Part shown: one piece after another, positions 52,088 through 64,000 of the stretch
Position numbering within the stretch: the first letter of the stretch is position 1
How the letters are laid out: each line of letters starts with the position of its first letter
Assembly: GCA_017979445.1 (NCBI GenBank)
Contig: CM030713.1
Coordinates: 31,215,915 to 31,279,914, forward strand
Origin: Akebia trifoliata
Lineage: Eukaryota > Streptophyta > Magnoliopsida > Ranunculales > Lardizabalaceae
DNA: 64,000 bases
Direction: 5' to 3'
Position numbers and translations under genes: made by a program
The notes under the pieces: generated by a model
Seen by the model: the letters and a program-made list of their open reading frames with translations, nothing else
Told to the model about the DNA's origin: nothing
Databases searched by the model: none

Positions 52088-52290
52088 GGGTGATGATATC
52101 AGAGACCTGGGTTCAAATTAGATCAATACCAAGTTATTGAAGTTATTAATAACAGGCTTACCAATCAAGGTTTTGGGCTTAGACCCATAGCTCACTTGAT
52201 TGGAAACATTGCAAAGCAACCTAGAGGTTGTTGGTTCGAGTCCACAGCTTACCCATAAAAATAAAAAGATAAAGAGTATTTTAGTAATGT
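52060..52290 (+). mobile_element. SINE-like tRNA-derived repeat, copy 2, with a second tRNA-like unit
   Basis: TAGCTTAGTTGGTAAATTAT (A box like), TTTGGGTGATGAT, then CCTGGGTTCAAATTAG (B box like) and AGTTATTGAAGTTATTAATA, then AGGCTTA. This parallels copy 1 at 47178-47268. A second pol III-like pair follows (TAGCTCACTTGATTGG near 52187 and GGTTCGAGTCC near 52231), ending ATAAAAATAAAAAG. It may be a composite or two elements side by side. Confidence 0.6.
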
Positions 52291-54786
52291 TTGTTTGTTT
52301 GTTTGTAGCATTGAAGACCACAATCAACCGGGTATGTTATCAGTTTGGAATGCAAGACTATCTCAAACATTAACCAAAACTCAGATTGGTATGTCTAAAT
52401 TCCCTATTTTCTTAAAGATCAATTTAGTAATAATCTCAAGAACCCAACTTCGTCTTTCAGGAGGATTGTCCATCATTGATCTTGAGAAGACTCGAACACT
52501 ATAGTCTACCTTTAGAAGTTTTGGTAAAATATGTTAAATAACTAATGCTTGAGGTTCTCCACTTTGTAATGGTATTACTTGAGTGATTCTTTTGCTCATA
52601 GTCCAACAGTCGTTTGACATGAGGCACAAATGACATAAGCAATAAGAGAGAAAATTTCTCCTTTGCCCAGTGTGTAAAAAGGAAATTTCCTAAGTGGATC
52701 ACCTAGTGACATTCAGAAACATGATCTAATACCACGAGGTTGTAAATAACAAAATTTTATGAATTTTTCACCGTTGAATATTAATTTTAAATTTGGGTAC
52801 TCGGTAGCCGTTCATTTTTAATACCTTAGATCAAGCTCAAAAAATGAAAAACATTTTTTAATTTTTTTTTAATGAGTTTTTTTCATAAAATCTAAAAGGC
52901 TGTCGAATTAGATGCCAGTGTGACAATTCATATGGGCCCAACAACCCTTCTTAAGATTTCCAATCTTAAAATTAAAATTTGTAGGCAGAGGACGAGAGGG
53001 CAGGGGAGAAAATTTATCTTTGTTGCTTATCTCATTTGCTCCACAAGTCAAATGGTTGTTGGGCTGTGAGTAAAAAATCACTCATATTACTTACGTGCTT
53101 TTATCACATTATCATAGACTATTTTATGCTATAATGGTGGCCGAGACATACAGATCTATGGTTCCTGAATTTGTCTATTTCATGGAGTCATTTGAGTTTG
53201 GCACCTGGCAACTCATATTATCAAGACTCTTTATTTTCTCATTGAGACGATTATGAAACAACTTTATGTAAATAATTCTTACGATCTAACTTTTGTAAAG
53301 TTAGAAACCCCAATGGAAGTAAATAAAAAGTAGAGGTTGATTGAGATAGCTACATCGTATTCAAGGAAGACCAATGCCAACATCAATGAAAAGGAACTTG
53401 TTTAAGATTCTAAAAAGATGAAGAAGAAGAAAGTCAAAAAGGATACTTATTGAAGTACCGAAAGCAAACAACAAGCCATTTAAATAAGTGAGAAACACGA
53501 CTTTTAGATAGACTTGGACTTAGAGAAACATAAAATTGTAATAATTATTGGTCTAACACTTTGATGATGATGATTATGCTCATTAAAGTTTGAGAAATCC
53601 AAAAAATCTTGAGGATTCGTTTTACACATCTCAAGGTCTTTTTGATGGTGAATGAGGTTTAGAAGGTTTTTTTTCCCACTAACTTAGTAAGGTTAGTCGG
53701 ACGGACTCTTAAAGCTTTGGGTGGGATACATGATTTTGCGACTCTTTTCAAGATCTTCTATGTCAACTCAAAATAGATACCCTATGATGGTTAACATAAT
53801 GAGAAAATTTTGTTTTGATATTAGATGGTCAAACAAATTTCATTTATGTTCTCTAATATAGCATTAATATCAAACATTTGCGACAAGGGCGAGGATTAAG
53901 TCCAATTAATGAATCCCTTTATTGAGAAAAAAAAAAGATGGCAAGTGGGATGCTTTTCCTCTTTGGATTAAGTGCTTAATCAAGAGTTCGTAGACTTGTT
54001 TAGGCTTTTCTTCAATCTAAGCTTGAGCTTGGTTTGCAAATGAGACTGTACTTCTAAATAAGGACTTGTAGGCTTAACATCTTCTAAATTCAAAAGTCAA
54101 GTGTTGTCGTCATATAAACCTAAAATAAATAAATAAATAAACAAATATATATACCAAAATCAAACACTTGTACCCAAGAGTAAATTTCAATTATATATAC
54201 TAAAATCATTTAATTTCTTTAAGTGGCACCCTGAGACGATCCAAAGAAAAAAAAATTACAAAATTGGAAACTTAATGGGATGAATTAGGGACTACCAACA
54301 GTTGAATGATCCGCTTCGTCCGAAACAGAGAGCTCCACACCAAGCAAAGAAGAGACACCTGAAAATGACCCAACCCACCGACGGTAGAGGACTCGTGCAA
54401 AAAACAAACAAGTCAATCATTCAGACCAACCAACATCATGAAAGATGAAGCTTTCCCAATAAATTTTCATGGATTAACTCTTAACCACCAGTTCTCTTCA
54501 TCCATTTAAGAAAAAGTTCTGAAGGTCCTGCAGAAATTTGTACTATATACATTTATGTATTTTCCAATGACCTTCAAACTATCCCCAATAATTCCTTCTT
54601 GGGCAGGCAGCCACAAACTTCTCTTGTAAGCAAATAAAAGAATCGTATACGTAAGCTGGATATCTTTAATCCAAATAAATAAACCCCCAATCACCTGTTG
54701 AAAATCCATTGATTTACTCTACAACACAACTGTTGCCTTCTATTGTGATCTATTCCTATTATAGTACACCCTGAACGTTGTGCATT
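52291..54786. other. Intergenic, no gene seen; 3' flank of the WD40 gene at the right end
   Basis: Short frames here lack domains. 52690-52770 (AACATGATCTAATACCACGAGG, then TAACAAAATTTTATG) resembles 30760-30800 in invertase intron 3 (AACATGATTGGATGCCACAGG, then CACAAAATTTTAAA), so a small shared repeat is likely. The last 300-500 bases are probably the 3' UTR of the WD40 gene. Confidence 0.4.
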
Positions 54787-57700
54787 TCAAGGACGAACCG
54801 GTAATCCGTAATTGTGGAACGATTGTATCCGTCCATCCAAGCCTGCGGTTACAATCACCTGACCCCATGCATGAGGAGACATGCACGTGTAGTGCCAAGA
54901 AGATTTCAGAAACCTGTACTGAGATTTACGCATCATAGACAATGGAGCCAGTGAGCTTGAAGTAGGAAGCTTCTCCACTGGCCAAGTTGCGGATCCCTTT
55001 GGCAAAGCCTCTGAGAAGAATCCATTGCCCAAAGAGAAACATTCAGACTTAGATGAAGGTATAGTGTTATTTGAATTCTCATTAAAGTGGAAATGCTTCC
55101 ATCCATTTTCGGAGCTACTTTGTCGTGGGTTCGTAGAAACTTGATGCGGTGAATGAGTTCCCGATGTATTGGAGACAACAGAGTCTCTAGATCTCGTGCT
55201 ACACCAAGGTATTGCAACTGATACGTTACTGGAGAAGAAGCGCTCGCAAGACCTAATGTTCTTTGACACAGGCCCATCCTTGCTACTGTGGTTCCAGACA
55301 TAAACATTAGAATCCTCACTCGCAGAAACAATATGCTTCCCATCCGAAGTGAAAGATGCCGAAATCTGGCTTCCTGTGTTCCGAAAGCCTGAAGATAGAA
55401 AAGATTGATGTAAGAGAGAAAGCTCAAACTAAAACATGGATTTGTAGAAGAGAAAGCATCCAATAGCTCATGAGCTTTCATATAAAGATCTTGCAACCCT
55501 AAAAACCATTGATTGAGCGATTAATAATTCCCCATTATCAGAACCATGTTCACATAAGTAATTAAAAAGATTTGTTTATGATGTTCAAGACTAAAAGAAG
55601 GAATGATTGCTCACCCCTGTATTTGCAAATCACATCAGCTCCATCAAGAATTCGAACTTGTGAATCAGCAGAAGTGACCATAAGTTTGCTAGGATCGCTT
55701 GGGGAAAACTGGAGACACAAAAACATAAAAGATATGGAAATTACAATGATAACTACTAAAAATATAAAAGATGAGAGATAAACAATGAAGGAAGAAGAGT
55801 CACTACCTGAAAGCCAGTTATTCTCTTGCCAGGAAACTTCTTTTTACCATGTAAGGATATTTGAGCATCTAGTTGCAGATGATTATCTGATCCACCCAAA
55901 ACAAAATAAACAGTCAGATATGTAACCAGGCAATCTTCTTTACTTGAGAAAGATAAATATCAATTCTTCTTCAGTGCCAATCCAAGTGATATTTCTAGTA
56001 TTACCATGCTTCATTATTAATGATCACAAGAAAAGAGAAAAAAAAAAAGAATCAGCCAAGATGGTTATAAGGGAAGCTGATCTAGTCAAATTCTCCAGAT
56101 ATTTGGATTTCTTACTTTCATTTTCCCAACCAGCAGAATGAGAATATATTCAGCAGACACGGAATAGAGTATCTATTACATGATCAAGTATTAAAAAAAA
56201 GTCATAAAAACATCCAGCTAATTGGGTAACATTGGAATGATTAGGAACCATAGGAAAGGTTTCATAATAGGTAAAAAAAATTGACAATCTGAAGAACAGA
56301 ACATCTCCCAAACTTATCCGGTCATCCCATAATGATTTAAAACATCTCCAGTACAATAATTTGACCAATCTAAGCTTGGCATAACTTCGAATGTTCCCGC
56401 TCATGGAAGATGTCAAAGAATGGGTATTAACAAAGACAAACAGAAAAGAACTATCAAACAAAAAACTTAAGAAATTGAAGTGCCATCAACTTTCACAGGT
56501 TGTTGGTCAAATCTATAGCCACTTCCACCAAAAGTTCATCAAACTGAGATTATCAGTAATGAAGTGATCTGATTCTCCAGAGACTGGGATAGATCTATAT
56601 CACCTCAATGACTGGGAGAGTCCACATATCCTTTCAAAGCATTATTAAGATAAATCTCACCACTAAACTTAACACATTTTTGTTCATTGACAAGAATCCA
56701 TGTAACTATGCCACTAAATATATTTGTATTAAATAATAAAAAAATATCATCTAAAGTCTTTCCAGTTTGAAAACTTCATATATTTGCCAAGCCTTGATGG
56801 AAAGCAACCTTAGGCAACCATATAAACAAGAATGTATTTGAAGCTCAAAAATCATTAATCGTAAGCCTGGAAATAGTTAAATTATATCCAACGTCGATAA
56901 TTTATCCAAATGATGGTTGGTGCTAAGCGTAAAGAATTACCTGGCATACCTGATGCATCATAGAAGCGGCAATTTCCGGTCAGGGAGCCAACAATCACAC
57001 CCTGCACAAATCAAGCACAAACATTTTTTACTCAAAAACTCTAAAGATGTCTAAGGCAACTTTCTCATTTCAAAAATACGATAAGAAATCACTGAACCTG
57101 GCCATTGGGGCGATAACACACGGCCGTGACTATTTCTCTTATATCAGTCCAATCAACAACTCGACAATCAGAAATTGCCCATATGCGAATTTTTCCATCT
57201 ATTGAGCCGCTGATGAAGTAATTATCGTCAACAGGGTTGAACTGAACACATGTCACTGCTCACATGTTTCAAGGAACAAACAAATCAACAAGGGATAATC
57301 ACAAATGAGCAGAAAACGAGATCATTATTACATCCCAAATTCCTAATTGACTAAACAACAGACACCCATGTCTCAGTAACCAAAAATATTTAAGTATATA
57401 GCACCCATAAGAAGCCAAGGCAGTACCATAATTGTTATGGGAAAATGCTTTGAGGCATTGGTTGCATCCTACTCGCCACAATCGAACTGTTTTATCAACA
57501 GAAGATGACAGCAGATACTGCACAAAGTACAATGAAAGTAAGAAATACTGATTGAATCCTTTCATAACAGAACTTTGTGGTTCCAAGATAACTACTAACC
57601 TTATTCTTTGACCATGAAAGATCCAAGATCTTGCCTTTGTGCCCATGGAACTCATGAAGTGGTTTCTCCGATATTCGGAAGACTGTTGGGGGGAAAATAA

Positions 57701-58763
57701 CGCAAGCTGAATCTGATGTTTTCCTTGGGTTCCTGAATTTACCTATTTTTTCCTTATCTAAAAAGAGGGGAACTAATTCACATAAATCATTCACCATGAA
57801 GTACGCACAGGAAGAATCCCTATTCAGAATGTCAACCTCATTTGATCTCTCGCTCTCCATAATCTGCCATACACGCACAATCCCATCTTCCCCAGCACTC
57901 GCAAGATACTGCCCATCAGGACTGAACTTCATTGTCAAGATGGAACCTTTATGGGCCATGATCTCTTGTCCTGTATAAAGGGCAGAGAATTCCTTGGACC
58001 GCTTCTTAATTGGGCGAACCCTAACTCTCTGAACCCTAGATCCTGCAATTAGACTGAAATCGTTGTGCTTCAAGTTACCAACTCCCCCTTGCCTATCCAC
58101 AAAGCCAGCCATGGCGCCTAATCTCCTTAACCACCCAATCTTCACTCTCTTTGTTGTCTCTACAGAATTACTGGCCTCTCCATCAGATTCTCTCATGAAT
58201 TGCTGAACCAAAGGAGAAAACCCAAGAGTTCTCTGCATCTCTTCGATGGTCACCAATCGGTCTGAACCCACTTCACGGAGTCTACTAAGCATACCATCCT
58301 GCCCCAATTCATCCACAATAAACTCGGTTCCGTTATCTAAATTCTTGATTCTACATATACAATTCTCCTCCGAAACCCCACCTGTAGATGAATCACAAGT
58401 GTCACCACACGAAAACCCATCTTCAGAATCAGAGTTCCCAAGCACTGCTCCACTTTCTTCCGTAATTCTATCGGTATCCACCAAAAATTCAGCCACAGAC
58501 AATAGATCATCGGAGTTTTCCCTATTGGTTCGATCAAGACCAATACCTATCCATTTAAAAAACTGGTGGCGGCGCTTGTGAACGCTATCAGGGTTCTTAA
58601 TCCAAACGTCCGAGGCTGGATCAACAAACCATGGAGTAGAACCAAAATTGAAATTGGTCGGGCAATCAGTGTCTGAATCAGATATGGATGTGAAGTCTTC
58701 CTGGGTATCGAAGAATCGATCCAATTCTTCTTCTTCTTCTTCGCTGCTGCAAATCTCCATCAT
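54787..58763 (-). CDS. WD40-repeat protein, plant WDR44-like family (7 exons)
   Basis: WD40 proteins form a propeller that holds protein partners; the animal relative WDR44 (Rabphilin-11) binds Rab11, but the role of the plant family is not deducible here. Minus-strand exons: 58763-57600, 57517-57427, 57255-57098, 57001-56950, 55886-55807, 55708-55615 and 55388-54787. All borders are GT-AG, and 2241 nt gives 746 residues. The N-terminus (1-260) is acidic, with an EEEEEE run at 8-13 and Ser-rich stretches, followed by a basic segment KKRSKEF. WD repeats begin at [20 protein letters not shown] (about 269-300), then [11 protein letters not shown] (about 374-403), [76 protein letters not shown] and a last blade ending [10 protein letters not shown] Ser-rich insert of about 130 residues lies before the last repeat. 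The intron between exons 4 and 5 is 1.06 kb. Confidence 0.9.
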
Positions 58764-59246
58764 TCTTCTTTCAGTTCAACCATGAAAACACCACTTGAAG
58801 AACATGTATTATCAAACCCTGGGCAATCTTCCTGAACTCTTTACAGAAGAGTTTTAAAAAAAAGGTAAATTTCAGAAACTAATATCAGAAGATCAACAAA
58901 CATAAAAACACAAATAAACAAACAAACAACACCAAACACAGATCCCAATCCCCATTTGAAGATGGTCTCTCTTATAAATAAAAGAGGTAAAAAAAAAAAC
59001 TCTACCTTTTGTAATAAATAATCGATCTTTAACACTAAACTCCATATAGATCAAAAAACATACTAAGAACTAAGACTATAACACGAAATACAGATCAAAG
59101 AAGGATATTTGTAGAAATAAATTAAACCCTAATTGAAAAATAGGAAAAAATAGAAGAATAAACAAATGGGTCGTTTGGGGAAAGGGTCTACTCACTTGGG
59201 TATTAATGAAAACTCCGTCAAAACCAAGAAGCAGCCAATTATCCAT
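58760..59246 (-). promoter_or_regulatory. Leader intron and possible uORF overlapping the WD40 start
   Basis: A leader intron is likely: donor CAA|GTGAGT at 59195-59194 and acceptor TTCAG at 58836-58832. Spliced, an upstream ATG at 59246 opens a 40-codon frame (17 codons at 59246-59196, 23 codons at 58831-58763 plus stop). Its TGA at 58762-58760 overlaps the main ATGATG (58763-58758) as A-TGA-TG. Its peptide starts MDNWLLLGFDGVF. Another uATG gives a 9-codon frame. Such overlap could lower or couple main-frame translation. It depends on the predicted splice. Confidence 0.5.
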
Positions 59247-59876
59247 GGGGATTTACAGCTCTGCAACTTCCTCTCTCTTTAAGAAACAAAGAAAAAATAT
59301 ATTATTAAATTAAATTAAAAAAGAGAGGGAAAAGATACTCGTGATCGATGACCCAAGAAACGAGACTTCGAGAGGACAGAGGAGAAGTTTGTTGTTGTGC
59401 GCGTGTCATCCATCCAAACTCCAAACTCCAAACTAGGGCACCTACGCAGACTCGCATACTTGAAGGTTCTCTTTACATTTATTTACGGTTTTACCCCCCA
59501 AAACAAAACTCCTTTGCACACGCATCTTCTAAGATTTATTTGCACCTAAATAAGTTATAGTCAAGATAAGTTGGGCTAGTGGATCTTATTCGAGCCCTTG
59601 TCAAAACAAATTTATGGTACTGTTTGGAAATATTTTTGAAATCCGCTTTTATATTTAATAATTTTTGGAGTTCAAATTTGTGTTTCTTAATAGACCCAAT
59701 AAGTGCTGCTTCTTTGTCAACGACAAAAGTTGAAAATGAACAAAAATGACTCGTTGTTTTGACCAACTATTTTACATCGATACGTTGTAGATATTAAAGT
59801 ATAAAATTATAAGAATGCTCTTTCTTTAAGTTAATAACTAAAGTACCCTCCACACTCACACATATATATAAGTAGT
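59247..59876. other. WD40 gene leader/promoter and spacer
   Basis: Pyrimidine-rich minus-strand sequence (AAAGAGAGAGGAAG on the transcript side) lies near 59280. Transcription probably starts around 59300-59340. The rest has no gene. Confidence 0.4.
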
Positions 59877-60232
59877 GTTCGATAAATAATATTTGTCTTA
59901 TATGACTTAAAAATTTCAGATTTGACTGATTTTTTGTGGGGATGATGAGGAGATCATCCTTAAATAAAAAAATAAATAAAAAATAAAAAATTAACCTAAT
60001 TTATACCTTCTAACCCCTTCAAAAGTGGTTTAAAATTGTGAATATTGATTTTTTACTATTAATTTGTAAATCATTTTTGCTAGGGTTAGATGTTTCAGAT
60101 TAGACAGAATTTTTGTGAGGATAATTTCCTCACCAAAGAGATCATTCTCACAATATAATCAGTCAAATTTAGAAATTTTAAGTCATATAGGACAAATTTT
60201 ATCTCCTTAACATTGTTTACTGAACAAGACCT
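59877..60232. mobile_element. Fold-back element related to 24353-24736
   Basis: Left GTTCGATAAATAATATTTGTC; right inverted GTTCAGTAAACAATGTTAAGG; the inner parts pair through TTGTCCTATATGACTTAAAA-type sequence. It contains GGGGATGATGAGGAGATCATCC and GAGGATAATTTCCTCACC, the same nested hairpin design as 24353-24736. More diverged, no coding frame. Confidence 0.65.
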
Positions 60233-61387
60233 ATATATACATATGGGATGTATTCAAATGACATCTAAAAACTTACTAATTTTACACAACCACCCGAATG
60301 CCATCCATTTTTCAAATATTTTCTATAACATCACCAAATGCCGCTAGATCTTTTAAAATGGATGACATTTGAGAGATGTAAAAATAATTATCATTTGTAA
60401 ATATCCCGCAAATGCGACCCTATGTATATTGATAATAGGGGTTTCAGACTTGTAGGGCCCTACTAGCAATGTTGAGACAATTGACTTTTTAAAGCAGCAT
60501 GTCTCACCCAAATCCCCTGGTATATGTACTATCCCACAAATCACACATACTAAGTTAGTAAGGATAAATCCTTGTTGGTAGACAATGAAAAAACTTCAAC
60601 TCAAGATCTCTCCTTTTTTGGAAGAATGTCTTTGTCCACTACATCTAGCACTTGTTGATTTACCCTTTGCTATATAATATTAATGATAAAAAACATAAAA
60701 AAATATAATAATTATCAAAATATCCAAAGAAAAAAAGTACTTTTATCATAACACTATCCTTCGACACACCTTATTCCTCAAATTCAACTTTTTTTTTTGT
60801 TTTTGTTTTTCTGTGAAATTTGCCTTCTTCTTCCTTACCCCCTAAAAGTAACTTTCTTTGTTATTTTTTAATCTAAAGTAGTTTTTAACAAAGTTCTAAA
60901 CTTGCTTGAGGCCACTAAAGAAATAGGGTAGTTTGGTAATAATAAAAGTAGGATTATTAAAGGAATGTTTTATAGTTACTTTCAGTTAAATGTTGGGACT
61001 GTTTGTGTGGTTCGGGTACATGGGAATGTTTGGTGGGTCAACACTTTGAGTTTGACTCATTCTAAATTTCTGACCATCCATAAGTTTCAAAGTAAGACGG
61101 CCATAGTTGAATTGCACTTTAATAATGAAGTGGCCTGCCTACAATTTCGTGGTAGAGATCCACATCATTGGATAGTTCCTCGAAAGCCACAAGTCAAGAT
61201 TCCGGAATCACATTCAATGGTTTGGATCCTACGGAGCTGTTTCTTTGAATCCGTCGACCTGTCGTTTAATTCACCCTAAAATGCTACATTGATACTCAAA
61301 TTATTTATAGCATTTGAATATTGAAATAAAATTTCCTCATTTAATTACATGCTCATATAATCTTTGGACGGTATTAAGGAGAAGGAA
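60233..61387. other. Intergenic, no supported gene
   Basis: The 104-codon frame at 60965-61279 (+) is the longest here. It has no recognisable domain and no splice or promoter context that I can support, so no gene is called. Confidence 0.4.
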
Positions 61388-61566
61388 AATGCTGAAGTAA
61401 CATTAAAATTGATATTGTTTCACACACTGTTGACATGGATATGTGTATAGAATCATTGATGCTTTTCATCTATTCATTGAGATACAAGTGAGAAGCATCT
61501 ATGGGTGGGTCTGTGCACACTAATGTGTGAAACGATGTCAAATTCATTATTACTCTACCACGACTC
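61388..61566. mobile_element. Fold-back element with GATACAAGT core, copy 4
   Basis: Left arm GGAAAATGCTGAAGTAACAT and right arm inverted GAGTCGTGGTAGAGTAATA. The arms pair through TTGTTTCACACA and its inverse. The core GAGATACAAGTGAGAAGCAT, then CTATGG, is as in copies 1-3. The target duplication is not clear. Confidence 0.7.
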
Positions 61567-64000
61567 TAAATAAAAATCGATAACTTCTGGTACTTAAAGA
61601 ATTTTGTTTATAACACAATAATTTTTTTTTCCCTCCAACCTTTTATTATCACACCTAGATCCTTCTCTCTGTCTTTGCTCTATTTCATTTTCTCTCTCCC
61701 CCTTTAATGATTTATTTCCTCTCGCTTTCTTACTATTTCTCTCCCTCACTTTCTTCAAGTAAGTCAAACATCAAGTTTCTTGGTCGTTGATGTCAATGAT
61801 GATTTTGTAATTGAGCAATTAAAGGAAATTCAAGATATGTTTACTACCATTGGTAAAAGAGTGGTTTTTTATTTTTATTTTTTTTATTTCTAAGATTTTA
61901 ATGGATGAATTTAGACATGAGAATTAGAGTCGTGGGAAAAGCTTGGAACAACCACTTGCACTTTCATTCTTTATTTCAATTTATCCAATTTCAAGATCAC
62001 TAGAGAAAGGGTGGCTATGCGTAATGGGTGTTTTAGGAATTTTGATGAGTATCTCTCCCTTTTTATTTCCTTTTCTACTCTCTTGTATTGAAATATAAGT
62101 TTAACTTTTTTTTTATTTTTAAAATAATCGGGTATCCCTATGGTCAACGGACTAGATCCGTATCAAAGTTTTGCTTAATCCATAGACCATGGTCTTGTCC
62201 AAAGACTAGTTCTCAGGTATGTGCAATACCCGAATATCACATGAATCAAATAAGTGACAGTGTGCCCTCGTGAATGGCCCTTAAGGAATTAATGCTCATA
62301 TTGTGTATTGAATTCACGACCTACAAACACTAATTGTTTATCGATTCGAAATTGCCATTGAGCCAACCTCTCAGGATTAAAATTTAAGTTTAACTTGATT
62401 TTAATTGATGAGAGAAAATATTATGACTTGTGAAACTTGATAGTACTGATCAACAAAGAATTATACTTAATCATTCCATAGATTTTGGTCGATCGTGAAC
62501 CTCACGCAATTTATTTTTCTTCTATTATTAATGAGCAAAACACTAACTTTATTTTAATGACACGTGCATCACACGTAAGTGATGAATAAAAGGGCTACGA
62601 GACCATAGAAATAAATTAATGAATATCATCAGTTTGGTATATTGGTTCCATCACGGATTTCCTAGTTACAGCTGTTAAAAAGGGTACCTTACATCTCGTA
62701 TAAAAGTCAATGGGAAAACAGGAACCTTCCTTCCATTTAGTTTAATTCCATATTTACTTTCACATCCCTAATGATAAGATAATTAAACTTCACCCAACCT
62801 ATCCAATATTAGAAACGAAAGTTATAGATTTATCATTGATTGATTTATCTGATACACGTGGCATTAAATATGGGCTAAGTTTGAGAGGACCATAGGTAAG
62901 TTAACAACCCACTTAAACCTATGAAACTTCTCCCACAAATGTATTGACTTCTCACCAACAAATTGGTTTAGATAATTTCTTAGTGTGTGTTTGGTAACAC
63001 TTTTGAAGTCTAAATGGATGTGATCCACTTTTAACATTCAGACTTCAGAAATAAAAAATTTCGTTTGTTTTATTTCAAATTATAAACTTTAAAATCGAAA
63101 TCCAAAAAATTTGAACCAATAATGAAGAATGTTGGATGAATTCAGAAGTTCTAAATCAAAAATCAGAAAACAATGGTAACTTGTAACGACAATCTCTATT
63201 GTGAAATTGACTCCCACATTTGGAGACATAGTTGATAATTCAAATGACGAATCCCATTAAATTTCATGTTGTCTTTTATCTTAAATTTGTTTTCAATATT
63301 CACTTAAATGAACGCAATGAAGTCGTGGTTGTCGAGGTAAATATTGAGATATGAACGACGCCCATACTCTACCTCGATAGTAGTAATAAATTGTTTTGGC
63401 TTATATACTTCTTTAAGCAACAAATCGATCCCCTTTTTGGCCAAGATTGTAGCCTTAAGAATGGGTATAATTCCCTAATGTTCACCAATTCTATGGTGTG
63501 CAATGCATGAACGTTTGTTTTCCTTAAACAACAGACAACCCTACCCATTTTGTTGGATGTATATTGTTCCTTGGGCTTTGAGATGGTGGGCCCAAGCACA
63601 TATTTTGATAAATGTGTACTTTACCCTAACCCTGGCCTTTGTTATTCCTTTTTTTTTTTTTTTTCTAATCAGCTAACGTATGGGCTTTTGTGTCCACATG
63701 TTTAGTACCTTAAATCACTAATTACATAGCAACTATTTAAATATAAGACTGTGTTGGAGTTTTAATTATATGGACGTGTTTGGTATGGAGTGTAGATTTT
63801 GATTTTTATCCTTAATTTTGACTCTTATGTTACATTTGGTTTAGATTATAAATGTGATTCTCTCCTTAATTAAAAATAGAAATCAACTAAAATATAAAAA
63901 GAGGCAAGGTCCATTTCTTGTGTTCTTCGCGTTAAAGCTACTTTTTGCATTTATATAAAAATATTACATACCATAACTTTTTAAAAAAAGGATTGGAAAA
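61567..64000. other. Intergenic, no gene seen
   Basis: CT-rich sequence at 61660-61760 and AT-rich filler. A T run of about 17 lies at 63648-63664. No frame with family similarity was found up to the window end. Confidence 0.4.

Noticed and set aside
54933..55496. 187-codon minus-strand frame over the last WD40 exon
   Set aside because: It is another frame of the same exon. The spliced frame carries WD-repeat residues and joins in phase.
60965..61279. 104-codon plus-strand frame
   Set aside because: No recognised domain, no splice or promoter context, and composition like the surrounding spacer.

Overview
The window is nuclear DNA of a flowering plant. The genes are intron-rich with GT-AG introns, the spacers are AT-rich, and plant-type LINEs, tRNA-derived SINE-like repeats and many small fold-back (MITE-like) elements are present. 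BiP, importin beta and alkaline/neutral invertase (GH100) are all in recognisable plant form. The species cannot be named from the sequence alone. No prokaryotic or viral gene block, CRISPR array or operon was seen.

Six protein-coding genes are supported. (1) The 5' end of an importin beta-1 gene runs off the left edge on the minus strand (coding 1-165, 5'-leader intron 173-950). (2) A 96-residue single-span membrane protein lies at 14478-15662 (+). (3) A complete 8-exon gene for the ER chaperone BiP, ending in HDEL, lies at 18141-22259 (+); its promoter carries an exact plant unfolded-protein-response element. (4) A 4-exon cytosolic-type alkaline/neutral invertase lies at 26518-31295 (+). 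(5) An 8-exon short-chain dehydrogenase/reductase lies at 48199-49862 (+). (6) A 7-exon WD40-repeat protein lies at 54787-58763 (-); its leader may carry a 40-codon uORF that overlaps the main start codon. A chloroplast-type tRNA-Gln(UUG) copy sits at 22935-23006 (-). These genes are ordinary neighbours in a eukaryotic genome and form no shared pathway or operon.

Most of the rest is repeats. There are two 5'-truncated LINEs with long reverse-transcriptase C-terminal frames (8.0-9.2 and 9.93-11.09 kb), the second nested in a hAT-like MITE. A decayed LINE lies at 39.3-40.0 kb, and a 127-bp LINE tail with a clean target duplication sits inside BiP intron 1. SINE-like units with pol III boxes lie at 5.04, 47.2 and 52.1 kb. 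Several fold-back families are present with 8-9 bp target duplications, among them a 4-copy family around 28.1, 31.7, 31.9 and 61.4 kb. An old dispersed duplication of about 2 kb (23.4-25.8 versus 33.2-35.1 kb) flanks the invertase gene, and a young 487-bp tandem duplication lies at 51.1-52.1 kb.

No clearly new biological system was found. The points most worth checking are the BiP stress-promoter dyad, the WD40 uORF/AUG overlap, the two-copy SINE family, the fold-back families with target duplications, and the plastid-like tRNA.
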